Source: Ulota crispa (Eukaryota; Streptophyta; Bryopsida; Orthotrichales; Orthotrichaceae). From it: DNA of 64,000 nt. This document shows, in pieces, positions 23,322 to 34,531 of this stretch. The notes under the pieces are model-generated. The model was not told where the DNA came from. It saw only the letters and a program-made list of their open reading frames with translations, and made no database searches. The translations under genes and the position numbers were made by a program. Within the stretch, counting starts at the first letter, position 1, and each line of letters starts with the position of its first letter. The stretch covers positions 25,064,727 through 25,128,726 of the forward strand of contig OY987245.1 of assembly GCA_963920765.1 (NCBI GenBank), written 5' to 3'.

Positions 23322-23690
23322 TCATGTAAGTTTGATATAATTCTTTTCTTTTACCAATTGATTTCTAATCTTTATACAATTTTCTTTGACTTTGCCACCT
23401 ACAAATATAAAACCAAACCACTTAATTTTGCCGTACCAACTAATTGACAATATACTAATAGCCAACTCTCATTCATTATTTGCCTGTCATACGTGTAGTT
23501 TATCCTATTATCATTATGTTTGAATTCAAGTATTATTTTAAAAAGACACAATACACCAAATGTCCAAATGTCATGGTTATGGTATCATCTGAAAGATATT
23601 CAAGTTAAGCTTTTGCATCAAGTTTCAAATTCATGAATGAGTGAAATATGAGTTAGTTATCATGGATTCAATGAGGTAAGGTCACGGTTA
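23322..23690. other. spacer
   Basis: No gene or repeat recognised. The last three bases (TTA) are the target duplication of the next element. Confidence 0.5.
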
Positions 23691-24156
23691 GAGCATCTCC
23701 ACCTATGATTCAAACACGGGAAGACAGCGAGCCCGGTGGCTATTGGTTTGATTCTTGATGTCCACCGGTGGCACGGGCAAGAAAAATATTGAAGAGGCCT
23801 TGCCAAATTAGCCTCTGAGGCCATGCAGCTGTCAAGGAGTGAAAGTTTTTTGGCGCGTTGAATTCCTGCTCTTTGATTTTACATAATCGTGATCCAACCT
23901 AATCCAACACTGCTCTATTGTTGCTGACCTGTGAGAGGCCCCATTGTGCCAATGTCTTGTCTTGTCCATCACACGTGGCAGCCCCAAGGCCTAATGAGAG
24001 ACACAAACTTTCTATAAATGAGCGGGTTCCTAGCTTGTGTGTTCCTTCACCGAGGCACCGGTGGACTTCCTCAATTCAACCTGGCAAATACAGTGATGTT
24101 GTGCCCTCTCAACTACTCTTCCTTGTCCCGTTCTCTCGGGTCCGGTGGAAATGCCC
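23691..24156. mobile_element. PIF/Harbinger-type (Tourist-like) MITE, 466 bp
   Basis: The left end GAGCATCTCCACC and the inverted right end GGGCATTTCCACC are bounded by the target duplication TTA at 23688-23690 and 24157-24159. A 3-bp TTA/TAA duplication is the hallmark of PIF/Harbinger elements, and GAGCATCTCCA is a common plant MITE end. The interior is more GC-rich than its surroundings but has no convincing coding sequence. Confidence 0.75.
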
Positions 24157-25247
24157 TTAAGCTCAAATTTGAAATTGCCCTATTTTCACTTCCTTAAAGG
24201 TTTCAACTGTCATAAATGATCATGTTTTGTCATTTTCATCTTTAGACTTCTTCTTCTTTTCCTTGGCCTTTGTGGTCATCCATAGTGGAGAGGCGCTATT
24301 TGGTGAGCACAAAATAGTGAGCCGTGAGCAGCGAGCCAAGATTTTGTGAGTAGGGAAAAATTTTAAGTTCAAAATCTATGAAAATTCCAAGAAAAAATCA
24401 AATATTTTGAAGAAACAAGTATTTGAAATACCAAAATTCTAATTTAAAAAAAAATATGCCTACGACCGTGAAAGATTGGAGACTATAACCATGGACAAAA
24501 TTGCAAATACACTCTAAAATATGAGAATCTAGGTATAAGATGGTGCCTTGAACTAGTGATACATGAAGTAACTTCCATCTTGTAAATTAGAAACTATCAA
24601 ACAAGGAAGCAGGCATATGTGCACCATTCAATGGCAAATGCAATGATAAAATTCATTAAGTATGTAAATAGATTATGTAGTTTAGCTAACTAGCAATGAT
24701 ATAATCACTTCCTGCAAGAATGTCCAACAACGCACTTTCTCAAATTCAATACTTTCATTGAAAATTTTAGAAATTTCAGTATCCATTCAAGCAATTTAAG
24801 TAATCTTTGTTTAGTCCATTAGGCTTAGAATTTACATATTTTAGAAATTAAATTTTTTCTTATAGAATATCATTGCATTAGTGGCTTCAATAAATTAACA
24901 TAAAAATACAGACGTAAGAAGTACTATACTTCTTTAGAAATGCTACAGCACACATTGACATTGTAGTAAATCAAAGTAAAATACACAAAATTAATAACAT
25001 ATTTAATAAACATTTATTGTTTTGATGGTCCCATGTAGTTGAAAAAGGAACATGATATTCTTCCAAAAACTTGACATTTGATAAGATTTGGTGAAAACAA
25101 CAACCCTCAAAATTCTTTACAAAGAAAACATTTAAATGATTTTAACTTGAATTAGAGAACTCTAATAAGGCTCAACTTTCTAAATTGGATTTTGGTTTAA
25201 TTCACAATTATTCCATGTACCTTATGTATTGAAGGCAATGTTTTGAC
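24157..25247. other. AT-rich spacer
   Basis: A motif like the end of the 522-757 repeat (GCTATTTGGTGAGC, GTGAGCCGTGAGC) lies at about 24293-24335. Nothing else recognised. Confidence 0.45.
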
Positions 25248-25998
25248 TAACCCTTGAACACCCTAGAGGACCAAAATGGTCCTCACACAATTTCACATGC
25301 ATATTTGAAGTATTGGATCTAATTTTTTGATTTTGTTATAAACTGCAACTATCAAGGCATTCAAAAGGTCCATGCAAGTAGAGAAATGGCAAGGCAAGAC
25401 AAATCTTATACAAGTGTCTTTAGAGTCTTAATTGGGTGAAACACCATACAGGGCATGGTGGCCAACAATGATCAATACTCATTGCAAGCTTCCTTGCATA
25501 TGCTTTTTGGCAGCACAAAGTTTGCCAGAAAGGGATCAAGCATGTTCTAAACCCTTGTCAAGGCAACCTTTGTTGGGGCAACCCTCACCAATTGTGCTGG
25601 TCATTTTTTTTCATGCAATAGCAAATTGGAGCCCTAAAACTTAATATACAAAGAAGTAAAATTTTCAATAATTTATAAATGTGTGCATTCACATCTAATC
25701 TTGCTACTCAAAAATATTGAGATAAATTAAAGGTTTGCAGAATTTTGTAAAAATCATTAAATAGGAACTATTTATCAAAAAATGAGATTTTGTCATTACA
25801 TGTTTGATCAAATGTTATAATCTCCCATCTTCCACAATCATTTGATCCCGAAATTTGTAAACCATTTTCTATGTAGATGTTCCACTATTTTCAATGATCA
25901 CATTTTGTGAATCATCTAATTGATATATGATGCATCAAAGTTGTAAGTCCCCCAAAACCCTAATTTTGTTGAATATGACATTGGCACTCAAGAGTTAA
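25248..25998 (+). mobile_element. 751-bp element with TAACCCTTGAA-type ends
   Basis: The left end TAACCCTTGAACACC has an inverted counterpart TTAACTCTTGAGTGCC at the right. The body matches 2690-4255 minus the fold-back element nested there. It is a member of the broader TTAACCC-ended group. Non-coding. Confidence 0.6.
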
Positions 25999-26600
25999 AG
26001 TCTCATTTCTCAAAACATTTTACAAGTCCTACAAGCCTTTATTCACTTATTTTGCCTGCATTTGAGATCCGTTATGCTTTTGATTAGGGGTTTTGCAATA
26101 GATAAATCCAGGTTGGGTAAGAGAACCAAGCTCTTTTTTCTTCCAAAATAGCAGCAAAGAATGACAGAGTAATATGTAAAGATTCCAAAAGTAGGCCAAA
26201 AGGATGACCAAAAAGAGGGCCAAAATGCTGACCCAAGAACAGGTCAGAGAGCCAAGGTTAAAAAAGCTGGCTCAAGAGGCAAGCCTTTCTTTACATATTT
26301 TGTTTACTGTGGACTAGAAAGTGACTAAAGAAATGTGTAAGTTAGCAAGAACCCAATGCTTTTAGCAGCCATGTATGATGCTTTGGTGTCGAAGCATTTG
26401 CCTGAAGGGCTTGGAAGCATTGCCAAAAACTAATGTTGTGTCGATTTTGGATCCTCTTGTCTTGCACGCTCGTAGTTTTCTTCCAAACGGCCACGACTTC
26501 AAGTGCATTTATTGCGGGTCCAGTTTAGAACGTTTTGCCATTTGAAACAATCCATAGAATAAATCCAAAAACAAATTGGATCAAACAATCCTACTGCTTT
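25999..26600. other. intergenic
   Basis: Less AT-rich than the sequence before it. No gene recognised. Confidence 0.4.
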
Positions 26601-27900
26601 GTCAAAATTAAAGTTATCAAAAATTGAGTTTCTGTTTTTGCGAGTGTAAAAAATTCCTTAAATGTTGAGAGCAAGGTGCTTTGCGAGGTTGTTTTGTGCT
26701 GCTCGTGAGGTTGCAGTTCATGCCAAGGTGCGCCAAGTTGAAGGCGATGGAAATTGCGTTGGTCATGTGTTTGTTTTAAGCCTTGGCAGGACAGGTTTAG
26801 CATGCCTTTGTCAATGCTTTTGGCCGCCATTACCTAAGCTTCGGCACCAAAGGCAATGCGTTTGAGAGTGCAAGTCATTGACGGGTCTCAAGTTATAAAT
26901 GGGAAGGGGATCTTGAAGGTCAAATACGTGGGGTTTTACAAGGATAGTCATATGCTGCAAGTGTGTTGACAGCTTGTGCCATACTGTGCCGATAAGAAAC
27001 AATGGAATTGTCATTGATTGCTTGGTATTTCTTGGCCATTGCAAAAAGTGTTTTGAACAACTTTGTCAATGCTTTGGGCCCCCAAAACATAAGCTTTGTC
27101 ACAGAATGCTGGGTTTGGAGGTCCACTTGCATAGACAAATTGTAGGGATTTGAGTGATAAGAGACCTTCAAGGTCAAGAGAAAGGGGTTTTGCAAGGGAA
27201 TTGGTGTCTTGATGTTGTTTTAGCAATTCCTGTCAATGTGCACTGGCTCAAGCAAGGATTTTTTGTTTGTTAGGTGATATTTTGGCCACATCAAGGAGGG
27301 TTTCTCTTAGCTGTCTTGAAGCTTATGGTTGCTGGAACCTAAGCTTTGGTCCCAAAGGTTGTGCTTGAATCACAAAGGGCATTATCAAATTCTAGGTTAT
27401 CATTTCAAAAGTTGACTTTGAAGTTAGAATTTGAGCAATTTGATCATGGTATTTGGATTCTATTGTTATAAACGCAGCTTGTGTTAAGGTGCACCAGCTA
27501 TGGGTAAGGGAGTTTTTGGATCTCATGCTTTTTTCTGGCCATAACTAAGGGGCATTGCTTGGCCTTGTTGTTTCTTTTGGTTGCTAGGACCTAAGCTTCG
27601 GCACCAAAGGTTGCCCCTGAATGATGAGGGAGATTATTAACTTTTGGGAATTTCTAGAAAAGGAGGACTGTGAATTTTGAAAGGAAGAGGTTTTATGATG
27701 TTATTTGACAGGTTCCTAGAATGGCAAGAATTGCAAGTTTGTAGAAAGGGGTGCAACACTTTTTTGACTATGCTGGAGGGAGGGTGTGAGCGGCGGGACA
27801 ACTGTTGGTTGCAGGACATAAGCTTTGATGCCAAAGGCAAAAGTTTGGAGCCACGTGATATCTAAGAGCTAGGATTTCCAAAACAAAACAAGTATCTTGA
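26600..27900. repeat. degenerate tandem repeat, unit about 250 bp
   Basis: A motif like CCTAAGCTTCGGCACCAAAGG recurs at about 26835, 27090, 27340, 27595 and 27820. Spacings are near 255, 256, 251 and 233 bases. Each is preceded by a TTGGTTGC-like segment and followed by TTG/TGAATGA-like sequence. The units are strongly diverged, and neither strand gives a continuous reading frame. It might be a decayed tandem gene or satellite; I do not recognise it. Confidence 0.5.
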
Positions 27901-29843
27901 GTAGCAATGGTGAAGGGTTTGGACAAGGCTACATTCATGGTGTTTATGCATTGTATTTCATGGCCAAATTTGCTAGCGCAGGGGTTGGATTTACAGTCTC
28001 TAGAGTGGGTGGTTTGGGTCATTTTTGTTGTGGGAAATGATTGTCTAGGTTGATGCCCCATGCCGGTTGGACTCATCCTTTGGTATTGATGGTTGTCATT
28101 GGAAGGCTCAGGACATCAACTGATTTTGTGTTTGCAAGCGCTTTGGGAGAATGCACGTCTAGTTTGGGAGTTCTGTGCAAGATTAGTTTGCCATTGCGGG
28201 GGTTTGAAGATGCTCAAAATTCTGTTTGTCTGAAGACCTAACTCATGATTCTTCAATAGTTCAATCCCGGCCAGCCAAGGACAATGTGATATCGTAGCCC
28301 ATGATGTGTACCACCAGGTGAAACATCCAAATTCTATCTCTTTCCAACACATATATGCAACAGCATCCATTTTTTTGCCTAGAAATGCAGATAATCCTCA
28401 CCCAACTTGCACACAACAAGATATTTGTCTAGCACAAAAGCCTTTACAAGTAGTGCCAATTCAAAGTTGTGTATAGCAAGGTCGTCTCAAATTAGAGCAA
28501 AACTATAGCTCTGACATGCTCTCATGTTGGAAGACAAAGGCTTGAGGGTTTTCATTGCAAAAGACAATGCCAAGGATTGTTTTTCATGCCAACTTCCAAG
28601 GCGCAAGAACCAGAGCACGTGCCTAGTATGATATCAACACGAGCCCTTGCCGCACCTTTGAATTTGTCCAAGTGCTTTGTGTTCATGTATAAGGAGTCCT
28701 CTGGTTGCAAGCTCTTGTTGCACCAAAACACATCCATGGCAAACAAGCAATGCAACAATCATACTTCTTTTGACAAGTGGAGCAGAATTCTATCCTCCTG
28801 TAATGACAATGACATTTTAGGAATATCATGTTGTACAATGCAACTTCCACATGCAAGTCCTCACTATTGTACAAAGTTACATCTGCACACTAGGGCGGCT
28901 ACATCAAGATTCATGGCTTGACAAGGCAATCAACTAGGTCAAACATATTCTAAACAAGCAAGTGTGGCCAACTCTTATTCTTCTAGATTTGGTGCAGCAT
29001 GTTGCATGCTTTGGTCCCAAAAATCCAACAGAAGAGAACTCTTGCAAGACCTTCTTAAACCTGCTTAAAGCAATATGGAAGTAAAGCCCTAAACTGAGAA
29101 CTTCATTATGGTTTGAGATTCATGTGTTTTAAAAGGTACCCATCTATGCATGTTTAATTTCATGTTCTTATCTATTTGAAATTTTCTTGCATGGTACTTT
29201 TCTTTTACTATTCCAACTTCTTTTACTATGCCAACTTCCTGCACTAAGGATACTTTTGATTAAAGCACATTTACATATAATTTGTCAATCAATCTGTTTT
29301 GCTTTGTCAATTTCATAGATTTGAATCTACAAATTTATGATTTCATTGTTTCCTTAATCCATATTGTAAGTTTGGTTTTTTTATAATTCTCCAATTAATT
29401 TCTAAATTGTATCAAACTCTATTTTGTTTTGTGCTCTTTTTGTATTTCAAGTAATTTATTTCCTTCATTTTAGTTAAGCAAGTTAAGTTTTGCTCTTGTA
29501 TTTTTACATGTAAATGGTAATTCAACCAGACCTATTTGCAAGAAAATATGTGCACGGTCTTGGGATACTTTTCCATGGTCATAGGTTTTTTGAATTTTTT
29601 GCTAAATTTTTTTGCTAATGGCTAACGGCTCACGAAGTTATGCTTACAAAATAGCATTTCCTATCCATAGTGCTAGCTAAACTAAAAACTTTAAGTTATT
29701 TTTGATATTTTACAATTGGCATTGCTATAGCTAAGGCATTGTGGGAGTAAATTATTTGTCTGACTGAGGTCTTCATAGCTAATATGCTCTATCTTTTGCA
29801 AATTTTGGTCCAATGAAAAAAAAAATTGCACTCTCACTAGAAG
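27901..29843. other. unrecognised, mixed-composition sequence
   Basis: 27900-28950 is less AT-rich and has short open frames on both strands, none with a domain I can identify. From 28950 the sequence is ordinary AT-rich spacer. A short motif near 29600-29665 resembles, inverted, the end of the repeat at 522-757. This may be a relic of a captured gene or old retroelement, but I cannot support either. Confidence 0.35.
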
Positions 29844-30042
29844 AAAACTACAAAAAACCGCATTTCACTTAACAAACTCATATGAAGTTGGTTGTGTTGA
29901 ATTCTTTCTTTCCAACGCAAAGTTTCACGTTCCAATGCAAAATCTTGCATTGGAAACTAAAATTTTGTGTTGGAAAGGGAGACCTCAACATAATCAACTT
30001 CATATGGTTTTGTAAAGTGGAACGCAGTTTTTTGCGATTTCC
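29844..30042. repeat. 200-bp imperfect hairpin
   Basis: The arms of about 95 bases pair across a loop near 29945. The left arm includes AACTCATATGAAGTTGG and CCAATGCAAAATC. The right arm includes TTGCATTGGAAAC and ATCAACTTCATATG. The scattered mismatches resemble a young plant MIRNA-like foldback, but a small MITE explains it equally well. Confidence 0.55.
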
Positions 30043-30549
30043 TTTACTTATAAGTAAAGGACTCTAAGACCTTACCTGCAACACTTGTCAACTTGGATTT
30101 GAAGCTAATTCCTAAAAAATATGGATTTTTGAAAACAATAAAGTGATAATAGGGGCGGAATGATAATAAGAGCAGAGTGATAATAGGGTAATTGTACTCC
30201 ATAAATGCTATAAGTAACATACACATGCTACAAGTTTTGAATATGATTACCATGTGCATATGCAGCTTTCTCCACTATCTTAGGAACACTTCAGGGGACC
30301 TATGTCATCCATGGTGCTACACATTTTGGAGGTTGCCTATTAGAGCCTCCTTCCATGCTGCATTGGTAGGCAAGGTTATTCTAGGCCATTACTCACACTT
30401 GGCAATTTATTAGGAGGAGAGCCCTTTCGAATTTGCTTTAAAGTACTTCCATGTGGGAGTCCAAAAAGCACTTTATGACATGTGGGAGCAAAAGATAGGT
30501 TAAATAAATCCTTCTCAACCAATGAAAAGAGTTGCGAATTCAAATACAA
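30043..30549. other. left flank of the mirrored 3.5-kb unit
   Basis: No gene recognised. It ends with TCAAATACAA immediately before the element end GTAAAAAAC. Confidence 0.5.
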
Positions 30550-31169
30550 GTAAAAAACAATGTCTTATATGACTGCTAAAAATGATTAAAAATGAGTCAT
30601 TTCTTGCTGAATGATTGTATCATGACTAGTCTCATTTGGTCACAATTTAGTTATTTTGTAGTTGTTTAGTGGTCTTTGTCATTCAGCCATTTAGAACATT
30701 ACAATATCTCATTTTTTACGTCATGCTAGCTTTGTCTTTATCGGGAAGAAAGAATTGTTCTCTCTTTCTTGAATCCAGCCGCCTTTTTTTTTCTGAAGGC
30801 ATTTACATTTTCCCAATTCCCAATGGTGCCATTACGTTTCCACTAACAAAATCAAACTATCATGTGGCAATGTGTCTTGATCTTAGTAACTGCTTTATAA
30901 AATCCACATTTGTTATCAAAATGCCAATCCACATTCAATAACAAATAAGTGACAACACAGTTATGATTTAGTCATATATCAATAACGGATAAGTGGTCAC
31001 ATAATTCTCATTTAGTCATGTATCAATAACGGATAAGTGAGCCCATAATTTTCATTAGTCATATATTAGTTGTTTGTTAGTTTTGAAGCAAGGTGCTACG
31101 GTGCTCCAACAAGCACTTACATTCATTTTGTAGTGCTTGGTTAGTCGTTTTCTAGTCATTTGTACATTC

Positions 31170-31255
31170 CACTTAGTCATATTTTAGTTGTCACTTAGTC
31201 ATATATTAGTTGTTACTTAGTCATATTTTAGTTATCACTTAGTCATATTTTAGTT
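31170..31255 (+). repeat. 21-22-bp tandem array, unit 1 copy
   Basis: Four units of TTAGTCATATTTTAGTTGTC type, with small substitutions. The mirrored array is at 41886-41971. The TAGTCA core also occurs singly throughout the element. Confidence 0.75.
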
Positions 31256-32078
31256 GTTCTTAAGCTAACTACTATTTGATTTTGGGCATTTAGAGTTTGG
31301 GGTAACTGCTTGTTGTGTAGAAATAGTGCGTTTTACTAGTAATGGTAGCGGATAGTTCTATATTAGTCACCACATAGTCATCTTTTTTAATTCTAACGTT
31401 GGCAGTTTAATTATTATAAAGTAGTTTCAACCCAGTCACTATAGAGTGGTTGAAGCAAACTTGAAGTGACAACATAGTTGTCATACAATCACATGAGATT
31501 TGGGGTTCACAATGCAGTAACTCCTCAAACAAAATACAATCACCAACTATTAACACAAGTATATAAAATTTAGTCACAATCTAGTCACCAACCATTCACA
31601 AAAGCATACAAAACGTAGTTACAAATTAGAGTCACAAACAAGACACAAACTAGTCACAAACTAATCAAAAATTAGTCACAAAATGCAGACATCATTTAGA
31701 CATAATAGCATTACAATGTAGCCAAGTTACGTTACAATCACAATATAGTCATTATACATTCCATATGAAGTCCCATTACAATCACAATACAATCACAATT
31801 CAATTGCAATGCAGTTAAGGAGTAGTCGCCATGCAATCATGATTCGGTTGATTCACGGTTGCTATTTAGTCACAATTCAGTACAGACTTTATGTAAAATT
31901 TAGATATACAGTTCAAGGTTTTCAAAACCTCAAAGTATATCCACTGTTCATTTAGCACTCACAAACTATCCCAAACACTGCTTTCTAAACCTAGTCAACA
32001 TCATTTGCACACGCCTGCAATTTCAGCAATTTCATATAAACAATAAAAGCACAACCTAAAAATGAGTTATAATATTGT

Positions 32079-32231
32079 AGCACGTAAAGCCAACAAACAT
32101 TGACAAGTGCGCAAAGCAAATAAACGTGCAAAGAACATAAAGCCAACAAAACCAAAGAAGTGCACGTAGCCAACAAACCTTGACAAGTGCACAAAATCAA
32201 CAAACTCTCTAAAAAGCACAAAGCCAACAAA
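32079..32231 (-). repeat. 27-bp minisatellite, unit 1 copy
   Basis: On the minus strand, units begin TTTGTTGGCTTTGTGCAC and repeat about six times. The period is a multiple of three, which keeps a 79-codon frame open by chance or design. The mirrored array is at 40910-41062. Confidence 0.75.
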
Positions 32232-32695
32232 TCAAGTCTACAGAGCTAAACCCTAAACTTAAAAGTGGCTGTTGCATCTTCACCTTACAAACTATCAACC
32301 CTAATCTCAATGAAGGGTTTAAACTGACTCAAAAACTACAACTTGATTTTTGGGGTGATTGCTATTAAAACTTAGATAACATTTTTTTTTGGCAAATTTA
32401 ATATCAACAATGTGTTTAAAACATAAATTTGCATAAAAATGAACTATTTACATGCTAAAATTATTGTAAAGCATTCAAAACATTCTTTTTTTGCAAATTT
32501 TAATGTTTTAACTTCTAATATTTGAATGTATTAAATTTTTATTTTTATTTTAAATGATTTCTTTTTTAATTTTGTTTGACTCCTATCTTTAAAAAATAAT
32601 CAAAATCATGATAAAATTTATATATATATTTATGAAACATTATTTTTAAGCTTTCAAAGAGTTTTAATTATAGCTTTAAATTGTTAATTATTGTG

Positions 32696-32757
32696 ATAAT
32701 AATCATAATAACAATAATAATAGTAATAATAATAACAATAACATTAATAATAATAAT
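32696..32757 (+). repeat. (AAT)n microsatellite, unit 1 copy
   Basis: Imperfect AAT/AAC trinucleotide tract. Its mirror lies at 40384-40445. Confidence 0.8.
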
Positions 32758-33118
32758 GTATTGAATGTATGACGCAAATATAACTAATGTACAACTAGCA
32801 CATGCTTGGAGAAGATTATAGTGACCTAACTACAACTCTTGTAAAACTAAAATATGACTAAACTCTTAAACATACAGTTTAATGAGCTAACCAAACTACA
32901 CCTCTTTCAAATAATTGGTTGGAATTGGAATAGGTAGAGCAAGACCTTTTTTGTTTTGAAAGCTACAATATGTGGGCCCAAAAAGAAAATTGCACCGTAA
33001 ATCCTAAATTAATTTGCTCAAGTTATATTCTAATAATAATAGTAGAAAAAAAAAACCCATGAACTTCTAAGTGACAACAAATGCATGACTATAATTGGGT
33101 TCTTCCATAATTGTCCTA

Positions 33119-33171
33119 TAGTCATTTTGTAGTCATTTTGTAATCATTTTGTAGTCATTTTGTAGTCATTT
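33119..33171 (+). repeat. 11-bp tandem array, unit 1 copy
   Basis: Five units of TAGTCATTTTG, one carrying AATCATTTTG. Mirrored at 39970-40022. The same TAGTCA core is used as in the 21-bp array. Confidence 0.8.
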
Positions 33172-34115
33172 AACTGATGTGGTGACATGTTATCTATGAT
33201 CACGTTTGTTTAACTCCCATTAAACCCTAAACCCCTAAATCCTAAAACATTCCTTGCTCCTCATCCATGACCCATGAAATAAGATCAAATCCTAATCATT
33301 AAATTAAAGTGATGGAAAGAACAACATTAACTCAGCAGAAGAGGTAGAAGCATGTAGAAGTCATTCATTAGTCTTCAATTAGTTGCACATAAAAATTGCA
33401 TGAAAGTCATTTATTAGTTATGGATTAGTCGCACGTTAGTAAATATAGAACTAGTATCTAGCAACATCCAACTTTATGCTGCTTATTTTCCTAACAACTT
33501 CATTAACCTACTTACTCAAAACCAATTTATTTATAGAAGTCATATCCTAGTAGTGAACTAGTAGTGCCACAAAACGTGCTAAACAACTAAAAAATGACTG
33601 TTGCAATAGTGTGCATTCACATAGTCTCAAGAGAACAAAAAAGAGCTAAAAATAATGCTACCGGGCAGTTCCAAAATTTTGAGAGAAAACCGTGAAAGAT
33701 GTGTTTTTGCATGAAAATGATGTGGAATGAAAGTTGTAACTCTTTAGTGGTTCATTAACTAGTAACACCTTAGTAATACTATAAATTCATGTTTTGGGCA
33801 TACGACTAAACCACTATCCTAGCTAAACGATGTCAGACACAACAACAACCTCATCCGCTTATGGATGAGAATGTACTTATGAATTTAGAAGATTATGATT
33901 CTGTGGAGAGTTTCATATGAATTGTTCAAAAGAATGACTAAAAAACAACTATTTCAATGTCAATCATTTCTTAGTCACATCATAGTCGTTTTAGAGTCAT
34001 TTAGGATGCCCAGTCATAAAACATGTGATCATATAGGACGTTGTTTTTTACCTGTGATCCCCACCATCCAATCCTTCTTGCAAGTCACACTCATTGTAAA
34101 AGTAATTTAAACTTA

Positions 34116-34526
34116 GGGTTTTACTATAGTGACTCCCTAAATTGTTATTGAGACATCCCCCTTTGAGCATGAAAATGTGATTTTTATGCTGATTTGGTGA
34201 TTTTTTATTTTGTATCAAAAAGATTTGTTTCACCTTTATCATTTTAAGGCTATATTATAAAAAGTAGGTGCATTTAACTTTTAAACTAAAAGTATAAGAC
34301 TTTTGAGTTACATAATGCAAAAATATATAGAAATTTAATATAGGTGCAATAATATTTCAATTAGTTTTTTTTTGTATTTGTCATGTTCTCTTTCAAGGTG
34401 GTGATAATGTTGTGATTGAATGAATGATGGACCACTTAGAAAATCAAAAAGAGCACTAAAGTATCAAATTTCATGCCTAGAGGGGGTGTCTCGTTAGCAA
34501 TTTAGGTTGTCACTATAGGTATTCCC
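34116..34526. mobile_element. hAT-like MITE, copy 2 of 2, with 8-bp duplication
   Basis: The ends GGGTTTTACTATAGTGACTC and GGGAATACCTATAGTGACAA (inverted) are bounded by TAAACTTA at 34108-34115 and 34527-34534. An 8-bp target duplication is characteristic of hAT elements. The interior matches 10162-10564. The right duplication overlaps the first bases of the next element's end, TTAACCCC. Confidence 0.75.
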
Positions 34527-34531
34527 TAAAC

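Larger units (their letters stand above)
30550..34051 (+). mobile_element. 3,502-bp mirrored element, unit 1
   Basis: Bounded by inverted ends GTAAAAAACAATGTCTTATA and, read inward from the right, GTAAAAAACAACGTCCTATA. The same sequence recurs inverted at 39090-42591 with exactly the same length; the coordinates of paired bases sum to 73141. In the stretches I compared there is one difference (T at 30586; the partner strand reads C). It contains TGACTA-rich tandem arrays, a 27-bp minisatellite and an (AAT)n tract. No transposase or other recognisable protein is encoded. If the ends include the neighbouring CACAA/CACAG, they resemble the CAC-starting ends of CACTA elements, but no target duplication supports this. 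Confidence 0.85.

Noticed and set aside
23740..23770. tRNA-like GGTTTGATTC motif
   Set aside because: No acceptor stem or anticodon arm can be built around it, and it lies inside a MITE.
28100..28940. Possible retroelement protease or pol relic on the minus strand
   Set aside because: A short IVLGWPGL-like string is suggestive, but frames are broken by stops and no second motif (DTG, reverse transcriptase) is visible.
30669..30941. 90-codon frame repeated in both mirrored units
   Set aside because: Exact recurrence is explained by the element duplication; there is no domain and the composition is that of non-coding sequence.
31170..33171. CRISPR-like array
   Set aside because: The repeats are 11-27 bp, directly abutting or degenerate, without unique spacers of constant length, and the genome is eukaryotic.
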